Assembly (NCBI GenBank): GCA_934561515.1
Contig: CAKTGM010000007.1
Location: forward strand, 1-64,000
DNA from: an uncultured Oscillospiraceae bacterium
Lineage (GTDB): Bacteria > Bacillota > Clostridia > Oscillospirales > Oscillospiraceae
Length of the DNA stretch: 64,000 nucleotides
Direction of reading: 5' to 3'
Both the position numbers and the translations under genes were made by a program. Under the pieces are notes generated by a model. That model was not told where the DNA came from. It worked only from the letters and a program-made list of their open reading frames with translations, and did not search any database. This document shows positions 25,010-33,496 of this stretch, piece after piece (within the stretch, counting starts at the first letter, position 1; every line of letters starts with the position of its first letter).

Positions 25010-26014
25010 ATGATCGTCGTACTTAAGCATGGCGCGGAAGAGAGCAAGCGCGAGCAGCTCATCGGCTGGCTCAAGAATCAGGGCCTCGGTGTGCACATTT
25101 CCGAGGGCGTGTATCAGACCGTTCTGGGACTGATCGGCGATACGGCGCGCGTTGACATGGATCTCATCGAGAGCCTCAGCATCGTCGACTCCGTCAAGCG
25201 CGTGACCGAGCCCTTCAAGTGCTGCAACCGCAAGTTCCACCCGGACGACATGATCGTTCAAGTGGGCGATGTGAAGATCGGCGGCGGGAATTTCTGCATG
25301 ATCGCGGGGCCCTGCTCGGTGGAATCCGAGGAGCAGATCGTGGCGGTCGCCAAGGCGGTGAAGGCCTCGGGGGCCAATATGCTGCGCGGCGGCGCGTTCA
25401 AGCCCCGCACCTCGCCCTATGACTTTCAGGGCCTCAAGGCCGAGGGCATCGAGCTTTTGAAGATCGCCCGAAAGGAGACGGGCCTTCCCATCGTGACCGA
25501 GATCATGGGCACGAACTACCTGCCGCTTTTTGAAGACGTCGATCTCATTCAGGTCGGCGCGCGCAATATGCAGAACTTCGACCTGCTGCGCGAGCTTGGC
25601 AGGCTTCGCAAGCCCGTCCTCTTAAAGCGCGGTCTTGCCAGCACCCTCAAGGAGCTTTTGATGAGCGCGGAGTACATCATGGCCGGCGGCAACGAGCAGG
25701 TCATCCTCTGCGAGCGCGGCATCCGCACCTATGACGACTACACGAGAAATACGCTCGATCTCGCGGCCGTGCCGATGCTCAAGGAGCTGACGCACCTGCC
25801 TGTCATCGTCGACCCGAGCCACGCCACCGGTATTGCGCGTCTCGTGCGCCCCATGGCGCTGGCCGCGGCCGCCTGCGGCAGCGACGGGCTCATCATCGAG
25901 GTGCACAACGATCCCATGCACGCGCTGTGCGACGGCGCGCAGTCGCTGCGCCCCGAGCAGTACGACGATCTTGCGAGGGCCGTGCGCCGCGTGAGAGAGG
26001 CGGTGGCGCAATGA
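25010..26014 (+). CDS. aroF: 3-deoxy-7-phosphoheptulonate synthase (class I-beta, regulated)
   Basis: A 334-residue DAHP synthase of the Thermotoga/Bacillus-like I-beta class. Residues 1-70 are a ferredoxin-like regulatory domain (MIVVLKHGAEE start) that in T. maritima binds Tyr/Phe; the barrel follows with MIAGPCSVESEEQI, GGAFKPRTSPYDFQG, VLLKRGL and VDPSHATG. The ATG at 25010 follows AAGAAGGAGG. First structural gene behind the attenuator, so both synthesis and activity are probably controlled by Phe/Tyr. It overlaps tyrA by four bases. Confidence 0.95.
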   Translation: MIVVLKHGAEESKREQLIGWLKNQGLGVHISEGVYQTVLGLIGDTARVDMDLIESLSIVDSVKRVTEPFKCCNRKFHPDDMIVQVGDVKIGGGNFCMIAGPCSVESEEQIVAVAKAVKASGANMLRGGAFKPRTSPYDFQGLKAEGIELLKIARKETGLPIVTEIMGTNYLPLFEDVDLIQVGARNMQNFDLLRELGRLRKPVLLKRGLASTLKELLMSAEYIMAGGNEQVILCERGIRTYDDYTRNTLDLAAVPMLKELTHLPVIVDPSHATGIARLVRPMALAAAACGSDGLIIEVHNDPMHALCDGAQSLRPEQYDDLARAVRRVREAVAQ

Positions 26015-26841
26015 CGGTCGGGATCGTAGGCCTCGGCCTCATCGGCGGCTCATTTGCCAAGGCCTACCATGCCTCTGGCGAACGCGTGCTTGCGCAGGAC
26101 ATTGACCGCGATGTGCTGTCGTTCGCCGTTATCAGCGGCGCGGTGGACGATGCGCTCACCGATGAGACGATGGCGGAATGCGACCTTATCCTGCTGGCGG
26201 TCTGCCCTGCGGCGGCGGTCGAATGGCTGAGAGAAAACGCGCCGAAGATCGCCTCTCACACGCTTGTTATCGACTGCTGCGGCACAAAGCGCACGGTCTG
26301 CGCGGCCTGCTTTCCCATCGCCACGCGCTATGGCATCACCTACCTTGGCGGACACCCGATGGCGGGCATGCAGTTTTCGGGCTTCAAATATGCCAAGGCC
26401 GACCTTTTCCGCGGCGCGCCGATGGTGCTCGTGCCGCCGCGCTTCGATGATATCGAGCTATTGAGCCATGTGAAGGATCTGCTCTCGCCCGCGGGCTTTG
26501 GGAGCTACTCCGTTACGACCGCCGAGCAGCACGATGAGATGATCGCCTTCACCTCGCAGCTCGCGCACGTGGCCTCGAACGCTTACATCAAAAGTCCCAC
26601 GGCGAAGAAGCACAAGGGCTTTTCCGCCGGCAGCTACAAGGACATGACGCGCGTTGCGTGGCTCGCGCCCCATATGTGGGCGGAGCTGTTTTTGGAAAAC
26701 AGGGACTTTCTGTTGAAGGAGATCGACTGCTACATCGAGCATTTGTCGCAGTACAAGGCCGCGATGGAAGAAAACGACGAAGAAACCCTCATCCGCCTTC
26801 TGGACGAGGGCAAAAAGAGAAAGGAAGAGGTGGACGGCTGA
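26011..26841 (+). CDS. tyrA: Prephenate dehydrogenase
   Basis: A 276-residue enzyme producing 4-hydroxyphenylpyruvate for tyrosine. The N-terminal Rossmann motif GIVGLGLIGGS is at 3-13; the catalytic His is in LGGHPMAG near 112-119. The helical dimerisation domain follows. There is no C-terminal ACT domain, unlike Bacillus TyrA, so direct Tyr feedback is not obvious. The ATGA overlap with the DAHP synthase and one-base overlap with aroB show tight coupling. Confidence 0.95.
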   Translation: MTVGIVGLGLIGGSFAKAYHASGERVLAQDIDRDVLSFAVISGAVDDALTDETMAECDLILLAVCPAAAVEWLRENAPKIASHTLVIDCCGTKRTVCAACFPIATRYGITYLGGHPMAGMQFSGFKYAKADLFRGAPMVLVPPRFDDIELLSHVKDLLSPAGFGSYSVTTAEQHDEMIAFTSQLAHVASNAYIKSPTAKKHKGFSAGSYKDMTRVAWLAPHMWAELFLENRDFLLKEIDCYIEHLSQYKAAMEENDEETLIRLLDEGKKRKEEVDG

Positions 26842-27899
26842 TGCGAAGCATCCATATCAGGGCCTCGCGCGAGTATGACGTGCTCGTGGAGCGCGGACTG
26901 CTCGACCGCGCGGGCGAGTTTTTATCCAAGGTCAGCGCGCCGGGCATGGCGGCGGTCGTGTCGGACGAGACGGCCTTTTCGCTCTACGGCGAGCGGACGG
27001 TCAGGGCGCTTGAAAAGGCGGGCTGCCGCGTCCATGCCTTCACCTTCCCCGCGGGCGAGGAGAGCAAGAACCTCTCGACCTACGCGGATGTCCTGCACTT
27101 TCTCGGCGAGCACCGCTTCAGCCGCAGCGATGTGGTCGTGGCGCTCGGCGGCGGCGTGGTGGGCGACCTTGCGGGCTTTGCCGCGGCGACATACCAGCGC
27201 GGCATGGGCTTTGCCCAGATCCCGACGACGCTGCTTGCGGCGGTGGATTCGTCCGTCGGCGGGAAGACGGCCGTCGACCTGCCTACGGGCAAAAATCAGG
27301 CGGGCAGCTTCTATCAGCCCTGCCTTGTCCTCTGCGACCCCGACACGCTTTCTTCGCTCCCCGAGGAGCAGTACCGCTGCGGCTGCGCCGAGATCATCAA
27401 ATACGCGATGCTCGGGAACGAGGCGTTTTTTGAAGAGCTGGACAGCGTTCCCGTGCGCGAGCAGTATGAGCACGTGATCGAGCTCTGCGTGCAGATGAAG
27501 CGCGACATTGTCGGCGCGGACGAGTACGACCTCGGCCGCCGCCGCACGCTGAATCTGGGCCACACCTTCGGCCACGCGGTGGAGCAGTGCAGCGATTTTT
27601 CCCTCCTGCACGGCGAGGCGGTCGCCATCGGCATGGCGACGGTCACGCGCGCGGCGGTCAAGCGCCGCATCTGCGGCGAGGAAACGCTCAGGCGCCTTTT
27701 GAACATCCTGCATCGCTACGGTCTTCCGACGGAAACGGGCTATGCGCTCGATCAGCTCTATGAAGCGGAGCAGGTCGATAAAAAGATCTCCGGCGGCAAG
27801 ATGCACCTCATCGTGCCGGAGAAGATCGGCGAGGTGCGCGTGGAGACGATCCCTGTCGAAGCGCTGCGCGACTGGATGCGGGACGGTGGGTTCCGATGA
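26841..27899 (+). CDS. aroB: 3-dehydroquinate synthase
   Basis: A 352-residue NAD+ and zinc-dependent enzyme for the second shikimate step. The GGGVVGDLAGF nucleotide motif (about 99-109), PTTLLAAVDSSVGGKTAVD, and the zinc ligands in GCAEIIKYAML (Glu) and NLGHTFGHAVE (His) are present. Its start overlaps the tyrA stop by one base (TGATG). Confidence 0.96.
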   Translation: MRSIHIRASREYDVLVERGLLDRAGEFLSKVSAPGMAAVVSDETAFSLYGERTVRALEKAGCRVHAFTFPAGEESKNLSTYADVLHFLGEHRFSRSDVVVALGGGVVGDLAGFAAATYQRGMGFAQIPTTLLAAVDSSVGGKTAVDLPTGKNQAGSFYQPCLVLCDPDTLSSLPEEQYRCGCAEIIKYAMLGNEAFFEELDSVPVREQYEHVIELCVQMKRDIVGADEYDLGRRRTLNLGHTFGHAVEQCSDFSLLHGEAVAIGMATVTRAAVKRRICGEETLRRLLNILHRYGLPTETGYALDQLYEAEQVDKKISGGKMHLIVPEKIGEVRVETIPVEALRDWMRDGGFR

Positions 27900-29152
27900 T
27901 GAGAACGATTCCCTGCGGCGTGCGCACGGGGCGCGTGCATATTCCGGCCTCCAAATCGCAGGCGCACAGGCTGCTCATCTGCGCGGCGCTCGGCGAAGAA
28001 AAAACGGAAGTCGTCTGCGACGGCATCTCCGCTGACATTGCGGCGACGGCCAAGTGCCTGCGCGCGCTCGGCGCGGCGGTCGATGAAACGGAAACGGGAT
28101 TTCTTGTTTCGCCCATCAAAAAAGTCCCCGAGGGGCGCTGCGAGCTTTATTGCGGCGAGAGCGGGTCGACGCTGCGCTTTCTGCTGCCCATCATCGGCGC
28201 GCTCGGCGCACAGGCGGCCTTCCACCGCGAAGGACGGCTCCCCGAGCGCCCGCTCGCCCCGCTGGACGGCGTGCTGCGCGCGCACGGCATGACGCTATCT
28301 GAGGACGGAGATCTTCTCTTGTGCAGCGGGCAGCTGCAAGCGGGGGACTATGAGATCGCGGGCAACGTGTCCTCGCAGTACATTTCGGGTCTTCTCATGG
28401 CGCTGCCGCGCCTGACGGGGGAGAGCGCCTTGAGCGTGACGGATACGCTTGAGTCCGCGGCCTATGTTGCGATGACGGAGGACGCGCTGCGGCTCTCGAA
28501 TGTCGAATTTTCGAAAAACGGCGCGTCTTACGCGATTCCCGGCGGGCAGCATTTCCGTCTGCCTCCGCGCACGGCCGTCGAGGGCGACTGGTCGAACGCG
28601 GCATTCTTCCTCTGCATGGGTGCGCTCGCGAGAGAGGGCGTTCGCGTCGAGGGGCTGAACCTCAAGTCCTCGCAGGGCGATCGCGGCGTGCTGGACGTGC
28701 TGCGCGCGTTCGGCGCGGCGGTCAGCGAGGAAGAGAGCGCCGTGACGGTCCGGCGCGGCGCGCTGCGCGGCGTGACGGTCGACGCATCGCCCATCCCCGA
28801 CCTCATCCCCGTACTGAGCGTGGTTGCATCGGTCGCGGCGGGGGAGACAAGAATCGAAAACGCCTACCGCCTGAGATTGAAGGAATCCGACCGCCTCAAG
28901 AGCACGGCAAGCTTGCTGCGCGCGCTCGGCGGGCGCGTTGAGGAAAAGGAAGACGGCCTTGTCATCACGGGTGTGCCCGCGCTGCACGGCGGAAGCGCCG
29001 AAACGCAGAACGACCACCGCCTTGCGATGTCCGCCGCCGTTGCCGCCTGCGCCGCGGCGGGTGAGGTCGCGGTCGACAATGACGCTTGCGTTGCCAAGTC
29101 CTACCCGCGCTTCTGGGAGGATTACGGCAGCTTGAAAGGAGAGGGCTTATGA
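27896..29152 (+). CDS. aroA: 3-phosphoshikimate 1-carboxyvinyltransferase (EPSP synthase)
   Basis: A 418-residue inside-out barrel enzyme joining PEP to shikimate 3-phosphate. IPASKSQAHRLLI near 16-28 supplies the PEP and S3P contacts, CGESGSTLRFLLP (about 83-95) the central loop, and LKESDRLK and NDHRLAMS the C-terminal active-site residues. The ATGA overlaps with both neighbours imply coupling. A second ATG at 27899 is also possible. Confidence 0.96.
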   Translation: MMRTIPCGVRTGRVHIPASKSQAHRLLICAALGEEKTEVVCDGISADIAATAKCLRALGAAVDETETGFLVSPIKKVPEGRCELYCGESGSTLRFLLPIIGALGAQAAFHREGRLPERPLAPLDGVLRAHGMTLSEDGDLLLCSGQLQAGDYEIAGNVSSQYISGLLMALPRLTGESALSVTDTLESAAYVAMTEDALRLSNVEFSKNGASYAIPGGQHFRLPPRTAVEGDWSNAAFFLCMGALAREGVRVEGLNLKSSQGDRGVLDVLRAFGAAVSEEESAVTVRRGALRGVTVDASPIPDLIPVLSVVASVAAGETRIENAYRLRLKESDRLKSTASLLRALGGRVEEKEDGLVITGVPALHGGSAETQNDHRLAMSAAVAACAAAGEVAVDNDACVAKSYPRFWEDYGSLKGEGL

Positions 29153-30219
29153 GCAGCACCTACGGCGAAAATTTGAAACTGACGATCTTCGGCCAGTCCC
29201 ATTCCCCCGCCATCGGCGTGACGATCGAGGGCATTCCCGCGGGAGAGAAGGTCGATCTGGACGCGCTTCAGCGCTTTTTAAACCGCCGCGCGCCGGGCAA
29301 AAACGCCTGGTCGACGCCGCGCAAGGAAGCCGACACGCCGGAGATCCTGTCGGGCCTTGTGAACGGCTGCACCTGCGGCGCGCCGCTCACGGCCATCATC
29401 CGCAACACGAACACAAGGCCGCAGGACTATGAAACCCTTGCCCTCACGCCGCGTCCCGGCCACGCGGATTACACCGCCGAGGTAAAATACGGCGGATATC
29501 AGGACCGCGCGGGCGGCGGGCACTTTTCCGGAAGGCTCACGGCGCCGCTGTGCATTGCGGGCGGCATCTGCCTGCAGCTTCTTGCGCGCGAGGGCATCAC
29601 GCTTGTGAGCCGCATCGCCTCCATCGCGGATGTTTGCGACGAAGGAGCGCTGCTTTCCTCCACGGCGGAGAAGGACTTTCCCGTTGTGAGCGACGCGTGC
29701 GGCGAAACCATGCGCGCCGCCATCGCGCAAGCGCGCGAGGCGGGCGACAGCGTCGGCGGCGTTGTGGAATGCGCCGTCCTCGGCGCGCCGGCGGGCCTTG
29801 GCGACCCGATGTTCGGCGGCATGGAAAATCGCATCGCCGCCGCGCTTTTCGGCATCCCGGCGGTCAAGGGCGTTGAATTCGGCGCGGGCTTTGGCGCATC
29901 GAAGCTGCGCGGCAGCGAGAACAACGACGCTTTTTCGGTCGAAAACGGGAGGATCGTCACCGAGACGAACCACTGCGGCGGCATCCTCGGCGGCATCACG
30001 GACGGGATGCCCATCATGTTTCGCGCGGCCTTCAAGCCGACGCCGTCCATTGCGCGCACGCAGCAGAGCGTCAACTTGCAGAGCGTGACGCGCGAGAAAC
30101 TCGCCATCACCGGCCGCCACGACCCCTGCATCGTGCCGCGCGCCGTGCCGTGCGTGGAGGCGGCGGCCGCCGTCGCCGTCTATGACGCGCTGCTCGCGCG
30201 CAGGAAGGAAACGAGGTAA
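29149..30219 (+). CDS. aroC: Chorismate synthase
   Basis: A 356-residue FMN-dependent enzyme for the last common step. GQSHSPAIGVTIEGIPAG at about 15-32 holds the first catalytic His, RAGGGHFSGR (about 118-127) and RHDPCIVPRAVP near 324-335 the other signatures. The ATG at 29149 follows AAAGGAGAG and overlaps the aroA stop by four bases. Confidence 0.97.
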   Translation: MSSTYGENLKLTIFGQSHSPAIGVTIEGIPAGEKVDLDALQRFLNRRAPGKNAWSTPRKEADTPEILSGLVNGCTCGAPLTAIIRNTNTRPQDYETLALTPRPGHADYTAEVKYGGYQDRAGGGHFSGRLTAPLCIAGGICLQLLAREGITLVSRIASIADVCDEGALLSSTAEKDFPVVSDACGETMRAAIAQAREAGDSVGGVVECAVLGAPAGLGDPMFGGMENRIAAALFGIPAVKGVEFGAGFGASKLRGSENNDAFSVENGRIVTETNHCGGILGGITDGMPIMFRAAFKPTPSIARTQQSVNLQSVTREKLAITGRHDPCIVPRAVPCVEAAAAVAVYDALLARRKETR

Positions 30220-30224
30220 AAGCT

Positions 30225-31367
30225 ATGGATCTGAACGACTACCGCAAAGAGATCGACCAAATCGACGATGAGCTGATCGCGCTGTTCGCCAAGCGCATGG
30301 AAACGGCGAAGAAGATCGCCGCCTACAAGCAGGCGAACGGCCTGCGCGTGCTCGATGCGCGCCACGAAAAGGAAAAGATGCGCACGCTGATGGAAAAAAC
30401 GCCCGAGGAGCTGCGGGAATACGTTTCCTCGCTCTATTCCCTCATCTTCGAGCTCAGCCGCAGCCGCCAGAGCTGCCTGCTCGGCGCGAAGGGCGACCTG
30501 CCTAAAAAGATCGCCGAGGCGATCGAAAAGACGCCGCATCTCTTTCCGCAGGAGGCTGCCGTCGCCTGTCAGGGCGTGGAGGGCGCATACTCCGAGCAGG
30601 CCTGCGAGAGACTCTTCAAGCGCCCGAGCACCTTCTTTTTCAGCAGCTTCGAGGCCGTGTTCTCCGCCATCGAAAAGGGGCTTTGCCGCTACGGGGTGCT
30701 GCCGCTTGAAAACAGCACCGCGGGCAGTGTGAACGCGGTCTACGACCTTATGATGCGCCACAACTTCCGCATTGTGCGCTCGGTGCGCATCAAGGTCGAT
30801 CACAATCTGCTCGCCAATCCCGGCGCGAAGCTTGAAGACATCCGCGAGATCTACTCCCACGAGCAGGCCATCAGCCAGTGCGCGCACTTTTTGCAGGGCC
30901 TTCCGAACGTGAAGGTCATCCGCTGCGAGAATACCGCCGTGGCCGCGCGCATGGTGGCGGAGTCCGGGAGAGACGATGTGGCGGCGCTTTCGTCGCGCGC
31001 GTGCATGAACCTCTATGGCCTTGTGAATCTTGCCGCCTCCGTGCAGGATCAGGGCAACAACTTCACGCGCTTTATCTGCATTGCAAAGGATCTTGAAATT
31101 TACCCCGGCGCGGACCGCACGAGCCTCATGGTGGTGCTGCCGCACCGTCCGGGTTCTCTCTATCAGGTGCTCTCGCGCTTCTACGCGCTCGGCGTCAACC
31201 TCAATAAGCTCGAAAGCCGCCCCATCCCGGAGCGAAACTTTGAGTTCATGTTCTACTTTGATCTTGAGACCTCGGTCTACGCCCCGCAGTTCACCCAGCT
31301 CATGGGCGAGCTTCCGGAGCTTTGCGAGGACTTCTCGTATCTCGGCTCTTACAGCGAGGTGATCTGA
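30225..31367 (+). CDS. pheA: Bifunctional chorismate mutase / prephenate dehydratase
   Basis: A 380-residue P-protein. Residues 1-90 are an AroQ-type chorismate mutase (IDQIDDELIALFAKRM, YKQANGLRVLDARHEKEK). The dehydratase spans about 110-285 with GAYSEQA, PLENSTAGSV and the catalytic NFTRF. A C-terminal ACT domain (about 297-375) has RPGSLY and ESRP motifs that bind phenylalanine, so Phe feedback is expected. It stops one base before the next gene starts. Makes the phenylalanine branch complete up to transamination. Confidence 0.96.
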   Translation: MDLNDYRKEIDQIDDELIALFAKRMETAKKIAAYKQANGLRVLDARHEKEKMRTLMEKTPEELREYVSSLYSLIFELSRSRQSCLLGAKGDLPKKIAEAIEKTPHLFPQEAAVACQGVEGAYSEQACERLFKRPSTFFFSSFEAVFSAIEKGLCRYGVLPLENSTAGSVNAVYDLMMRHNFRIVRSVRIKVDHNLLANPGAKLEDIREIYSHEQAISQCAHFLQGLPNVKVIRCENTAVAARMVAESGRDDVAALSSRACMNLYGLVNLAASVQDQGNNFTRFICIAKDLEIYPGADRTSLMVVLPHRPGSLYQVLSRFYALGVNLNKLESRPIPERNFEFMFYFDLETSVYAPQFTQLMGELPELCEDFSYLGSYSEVI

Positions 31368-32591
31368 ATGAAACGCTGCGGTCTGCTCGGCGAAAGGCTC
31401 GCTCACAGCTATTCGCCCGCCATCCACGCAGAGCTTGCGGACTATGACTACCGGCTCTATGAGGTCGCGCCGGAAAAGCTCGGCGAATTTTTGAAAAACG
31501 GGGAATTTGACGGACTGAACGTCACCATTCCCTATAAAAAGGCCGTCATCCCCTACTGCGCGGCGCTTTCGCCCATCGCGCAGAGGCTTCAAAGCGTGAA
31601 TGTGCTCGTCCGCCGCGCGGACGGTACGCTTTACGGCGACAATGCCGACGCCTACGGCTTTGACGCCATGGTGAAGGCAAGCGGCATTCCGGTCGAGGGC
31701 AAAAAGGCGCTCGTTCTCGGCAGCGGCGGCGCGAGCGCAACGGTCTGCGCCGTGCTCGATGCGCTGGGCGCGCGCAGCGTAACGGTCATCTCCCGCAGCG
31801 GGGAAGACAACTACGGCAATTTAGAGCGCCACGCGGACGCGGAGCTCATCGTGAACACCACGCCCGTCGGTATGTATCCGAGCTGCGGCGTGTCGCCTGT
31901 TGACCTGCGGCAGTTCCCGCGGCTTGAAGGCGTGCTCGATATCGTCTACAATCCCGCGCGCACGGCGCTCGTGATGCAGGCGGAGGCGCTGGGTATCCCG
32001 TATATGAGCGGGCTTTATATGCTTGTTGCGCAGGCAAAGCGCACGGCGGAGGTCTTTGAGGGCCGCGCCATTCCGGGCAGCGAGACCGAGCGCATCTGGA
32101 AAAAGCTGGGGCGCGAGATGCAGAACATCGTGCTCATCGGGATGCCCGGCAGCGGCAAGAGCACCGTGGCCGCGCGCCTTGCCGAAGCGTTCGATCGCGT
32201 TGTGCTCGACAGCGACGCGGAGATCGAAGAGAAAAACGGCGCGAGCTGCGCCCGCCTCATCGAACGAAACGGCGAGGCGGCGTTCAGGAGGATGGAGAGC
32301 GAGGTCATCGCCGATCTCGGCAGGCGCTCGGGCATGGTTATCGCCACGGGCGGCGGCTGCGTGACGCGCGAGGAAAACTATGCCTCGTTGCACCAGAATG
32401 GCGTCATCTTCTGGCTCAAACGCGACCTTGACAAGCTCCCGCGCGAGGGCCGCCCCCTTTCCGCGGGCGACCTTGGCGCGATGTTCGATAAGCGCAGGGC
32501 CTGCTATGAGCGCTTTGCCGACTACAGCGTTGATAACAACGGTACGGTCGAGGAGACGCTGCGGCAGATCATGGCGGCGCTCGCACAATAA
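31368..32591 (+). CDS. aroE-aroK: Fused shikimate dehydrogenase - shikimate kinase
   Basis: A 407-residue fusion. Residues 1-245 are shikimate dehydrogenase: HSYSP (13-17) binds shikimate, NVTIPYK (51-57) carries the catalytic Lys, NADAYGF the Asp, and LGSGGAS (118-124) the NADP loop. Residues 251-407 are shikimate kinase: GMPGSGKS P-loop at 258-265, DSDAEIEE metal/substrate Asp, ATGGGCV. The junction falls right at MQNIVLIG (251), where a lone kinase would start, so this looks like a gene fusion of neighbours. There is no 3-dehydroquinate dehydratase gene in the operon; that step must be encoded elsewhere. It directly follows pheA and ends the operon. Confidence 0.94.
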   Translation: MKRCGLLGERLAHSYSPAIHAELADYDYRLYEVAPEKLGEFLKNGEFDGLNVTIPYKKAVIPYCAALSPIAQRLQSVNVLVRRADGTLYGDNADAYGFDAMVKASGIPVEGKKALVLGSGGASATVCAVLDALGARSVTVISRSGEDNYGNLERHADAELIVNTTPVGMYPSCGVSPVDLRQFPRLEGVLDIVYNPARTALVMQAEALGIPYMSGLYMLVAQAKRTAEVFEGRAIPGSETERIWKKLGREMQNIVLIGMPGSGKSTVAARLAEAFDRVVLDSDAEIEEKNGASCARLIERNGEAAFRRMESEVIADLGRRSGMVIATGGGCVTREENYASLHQNGVIFWLKRDLDKLPREGRPLSAGDLGAMFDKRRACYERFADYSVDNNGTVEETLRQIMAALAQ

Positions 32592-32624
32592 GCGCGGAAG
32601 AGGCATAACATGAAGGAAGACGGC

Positions 32625-32652
32625 AGCCGCGGCGAATTTTCGCCGCGGCTGT
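32625..32652 (+). terminator. Hairpin at the end of the aro operon
   Basis: 12-bp perfect GC-rich stem (32625-32636 with 32641-32652), four-base loop. The T run after it is poor, so termination may be incomplete. Confidence 0.5.
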
Positions 32653-32655
32653 AGG

Positions 32656-32684
32656 TTGTGCTTTTGCAAGGGATATGGTAAGAT
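32656..32684 (+). promoter_or_regulatory. Possible promoter for the zinc-ribbon membrane protein
   Basis: TTGTGC at 32656-32661, 17-base spacer, TAAGAT at 32679-32684. Confidence 0.4.
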
Positions 32685-32727
32685 GATCCGGTCTGAGCGA
32701 AAAATCGCAAGTTACGGAGGATAAAAT

Positions 32728-33003
32728 ATGAAAAAAACTGCTGTGAGCAGAACGCGGAACAAAATCGTGCTGGTGACTTTTGCTGTGACCGCCGTGCTGT
32801 TCCTGCTGAGCGCCATCCTGCAAAAGACCGCCCTGCTGGAGCTCTCGATCCTGCTTTTTCTGGCGATCGCGGTGCTGCTGCTCTGCACGAACCGCTGCCC
32901 GCAGTGCGGCAGGTACTTTCGGGGCGTTTACTGGTCGAAGACGGCCGGCAGCTGCGAGAAGTGCGGGGCAAGAATCTTCTTTGACGACGAGCTGGGGGCG
33001 TAA
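32728..33003 (+). CDS. Small membrane protein with C-terminal zinc ribbon
   Basis: A 91-residue protein of unknown function. Two adjacent hydrophobic helices (about residues 13-30 and 34-52) precede a four-Cys zinc ribbon: CPQCG near 56-60 and CEKCG near 76-80. AAGTTACGGAGG before the ATG is a good ribosome site. The aro operon lies upstream with only a weak terminator between, so some read-through is possible. I do not recognise a named family. Confidence 0.7.
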   Translation: MKKTAVSRTRNKIVLVTFAVTAVLFLLSAILQKTALLELSILLFLAIAVLLLCTNRCPQCGRYFRGVYWSKTAGSCEKCGARIFFDDELGA

Positions 33004-33032
33004 AGGCGCTCCGGCATCGCAAGGCTTACACG

Positions 33033-33068
33033 AAGGGCGGGCACACGAAAAGCCGTGTGCCCGCCCTT
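33033..33068. terminator. Bidirectional hairpin terminator
   Basis: Perfect 15-bp stem (33033-33047 with 33054-33068), six-base loop, between convergent genes; T runs are short. Confidence 0.6.
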
Positions 33069-33077
33069 GTGCGTCCT

Positions 33078-33404
33078 TTATGGCGCCTGCCGCGCGGCGA
33101 GAATCTCCTCGTAGCGGCGCGCGCAGTGCCGCCAGTCGACGACACGCACGCGCAGAGAGAGCAGCTCCTCGCTGCACGGCGACGCGCTCGCTACAAGCGC
33201 AAGCACGGCTTCGCCGGGACAGGGCACGCCGTTCGCAAGGCCAAAGAGCGCGAGCGTGCCGTCGCACAGCACGCTCAGGTACACGCGCCCGCCGCAGCGG
33301 CGGCGCAGCGCGTGCGTGAGCGCGCGGAAAAAGTCCTCTCGCGCGCCGAAGGTGCGCGTGAGCGCCGCTTCAAACGCCGGCGCGGGGGAAAGGGAATCGG
33401 TCAT
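33078..33404 (-). CDS. Hypothetical protein, 108 residues
   Basis: A short soluble protein without a recognised family. It starts at the ATG 33402-33404 preceded by GAGGTG, and ends near a hairpin terminator, which supports a real gene. It has four Cys scattered without a metal pattern. Composition matches neighbouring genes. It lies downstream of murI on the same strand but beyond the murI terminator. Confidence 0.5.
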   Translation of the reverse strand: MTDSLSPAPAFEAALTRTFGAREDFFRALTHALRRRCGGRVYLSVLCDGTLALFGLANGVPCPGEAVLALVASASPCSEELLSLRVRVVDWRHCARRYEEILAARQAP

Positions 33405-33450
33405 GCAAAATCACCTCGCAGCAGTCTATGCGCTGCGTCGGAGAATATGA

Positions 33451-33477
33451 AAAAGAGAGGGCAAAGCCCTCTCTTTT
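33451..33477 (-). terminator. Intrinsic terminator of murI
   Basis: 12-bp stem (33451-33462 with 33466-33477), three-base loop, followed on the minus strand by a T run. Confidence 0.85.
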
Positions 33478-33496
33478 CTCTTTTTGCGGTTAAAAA

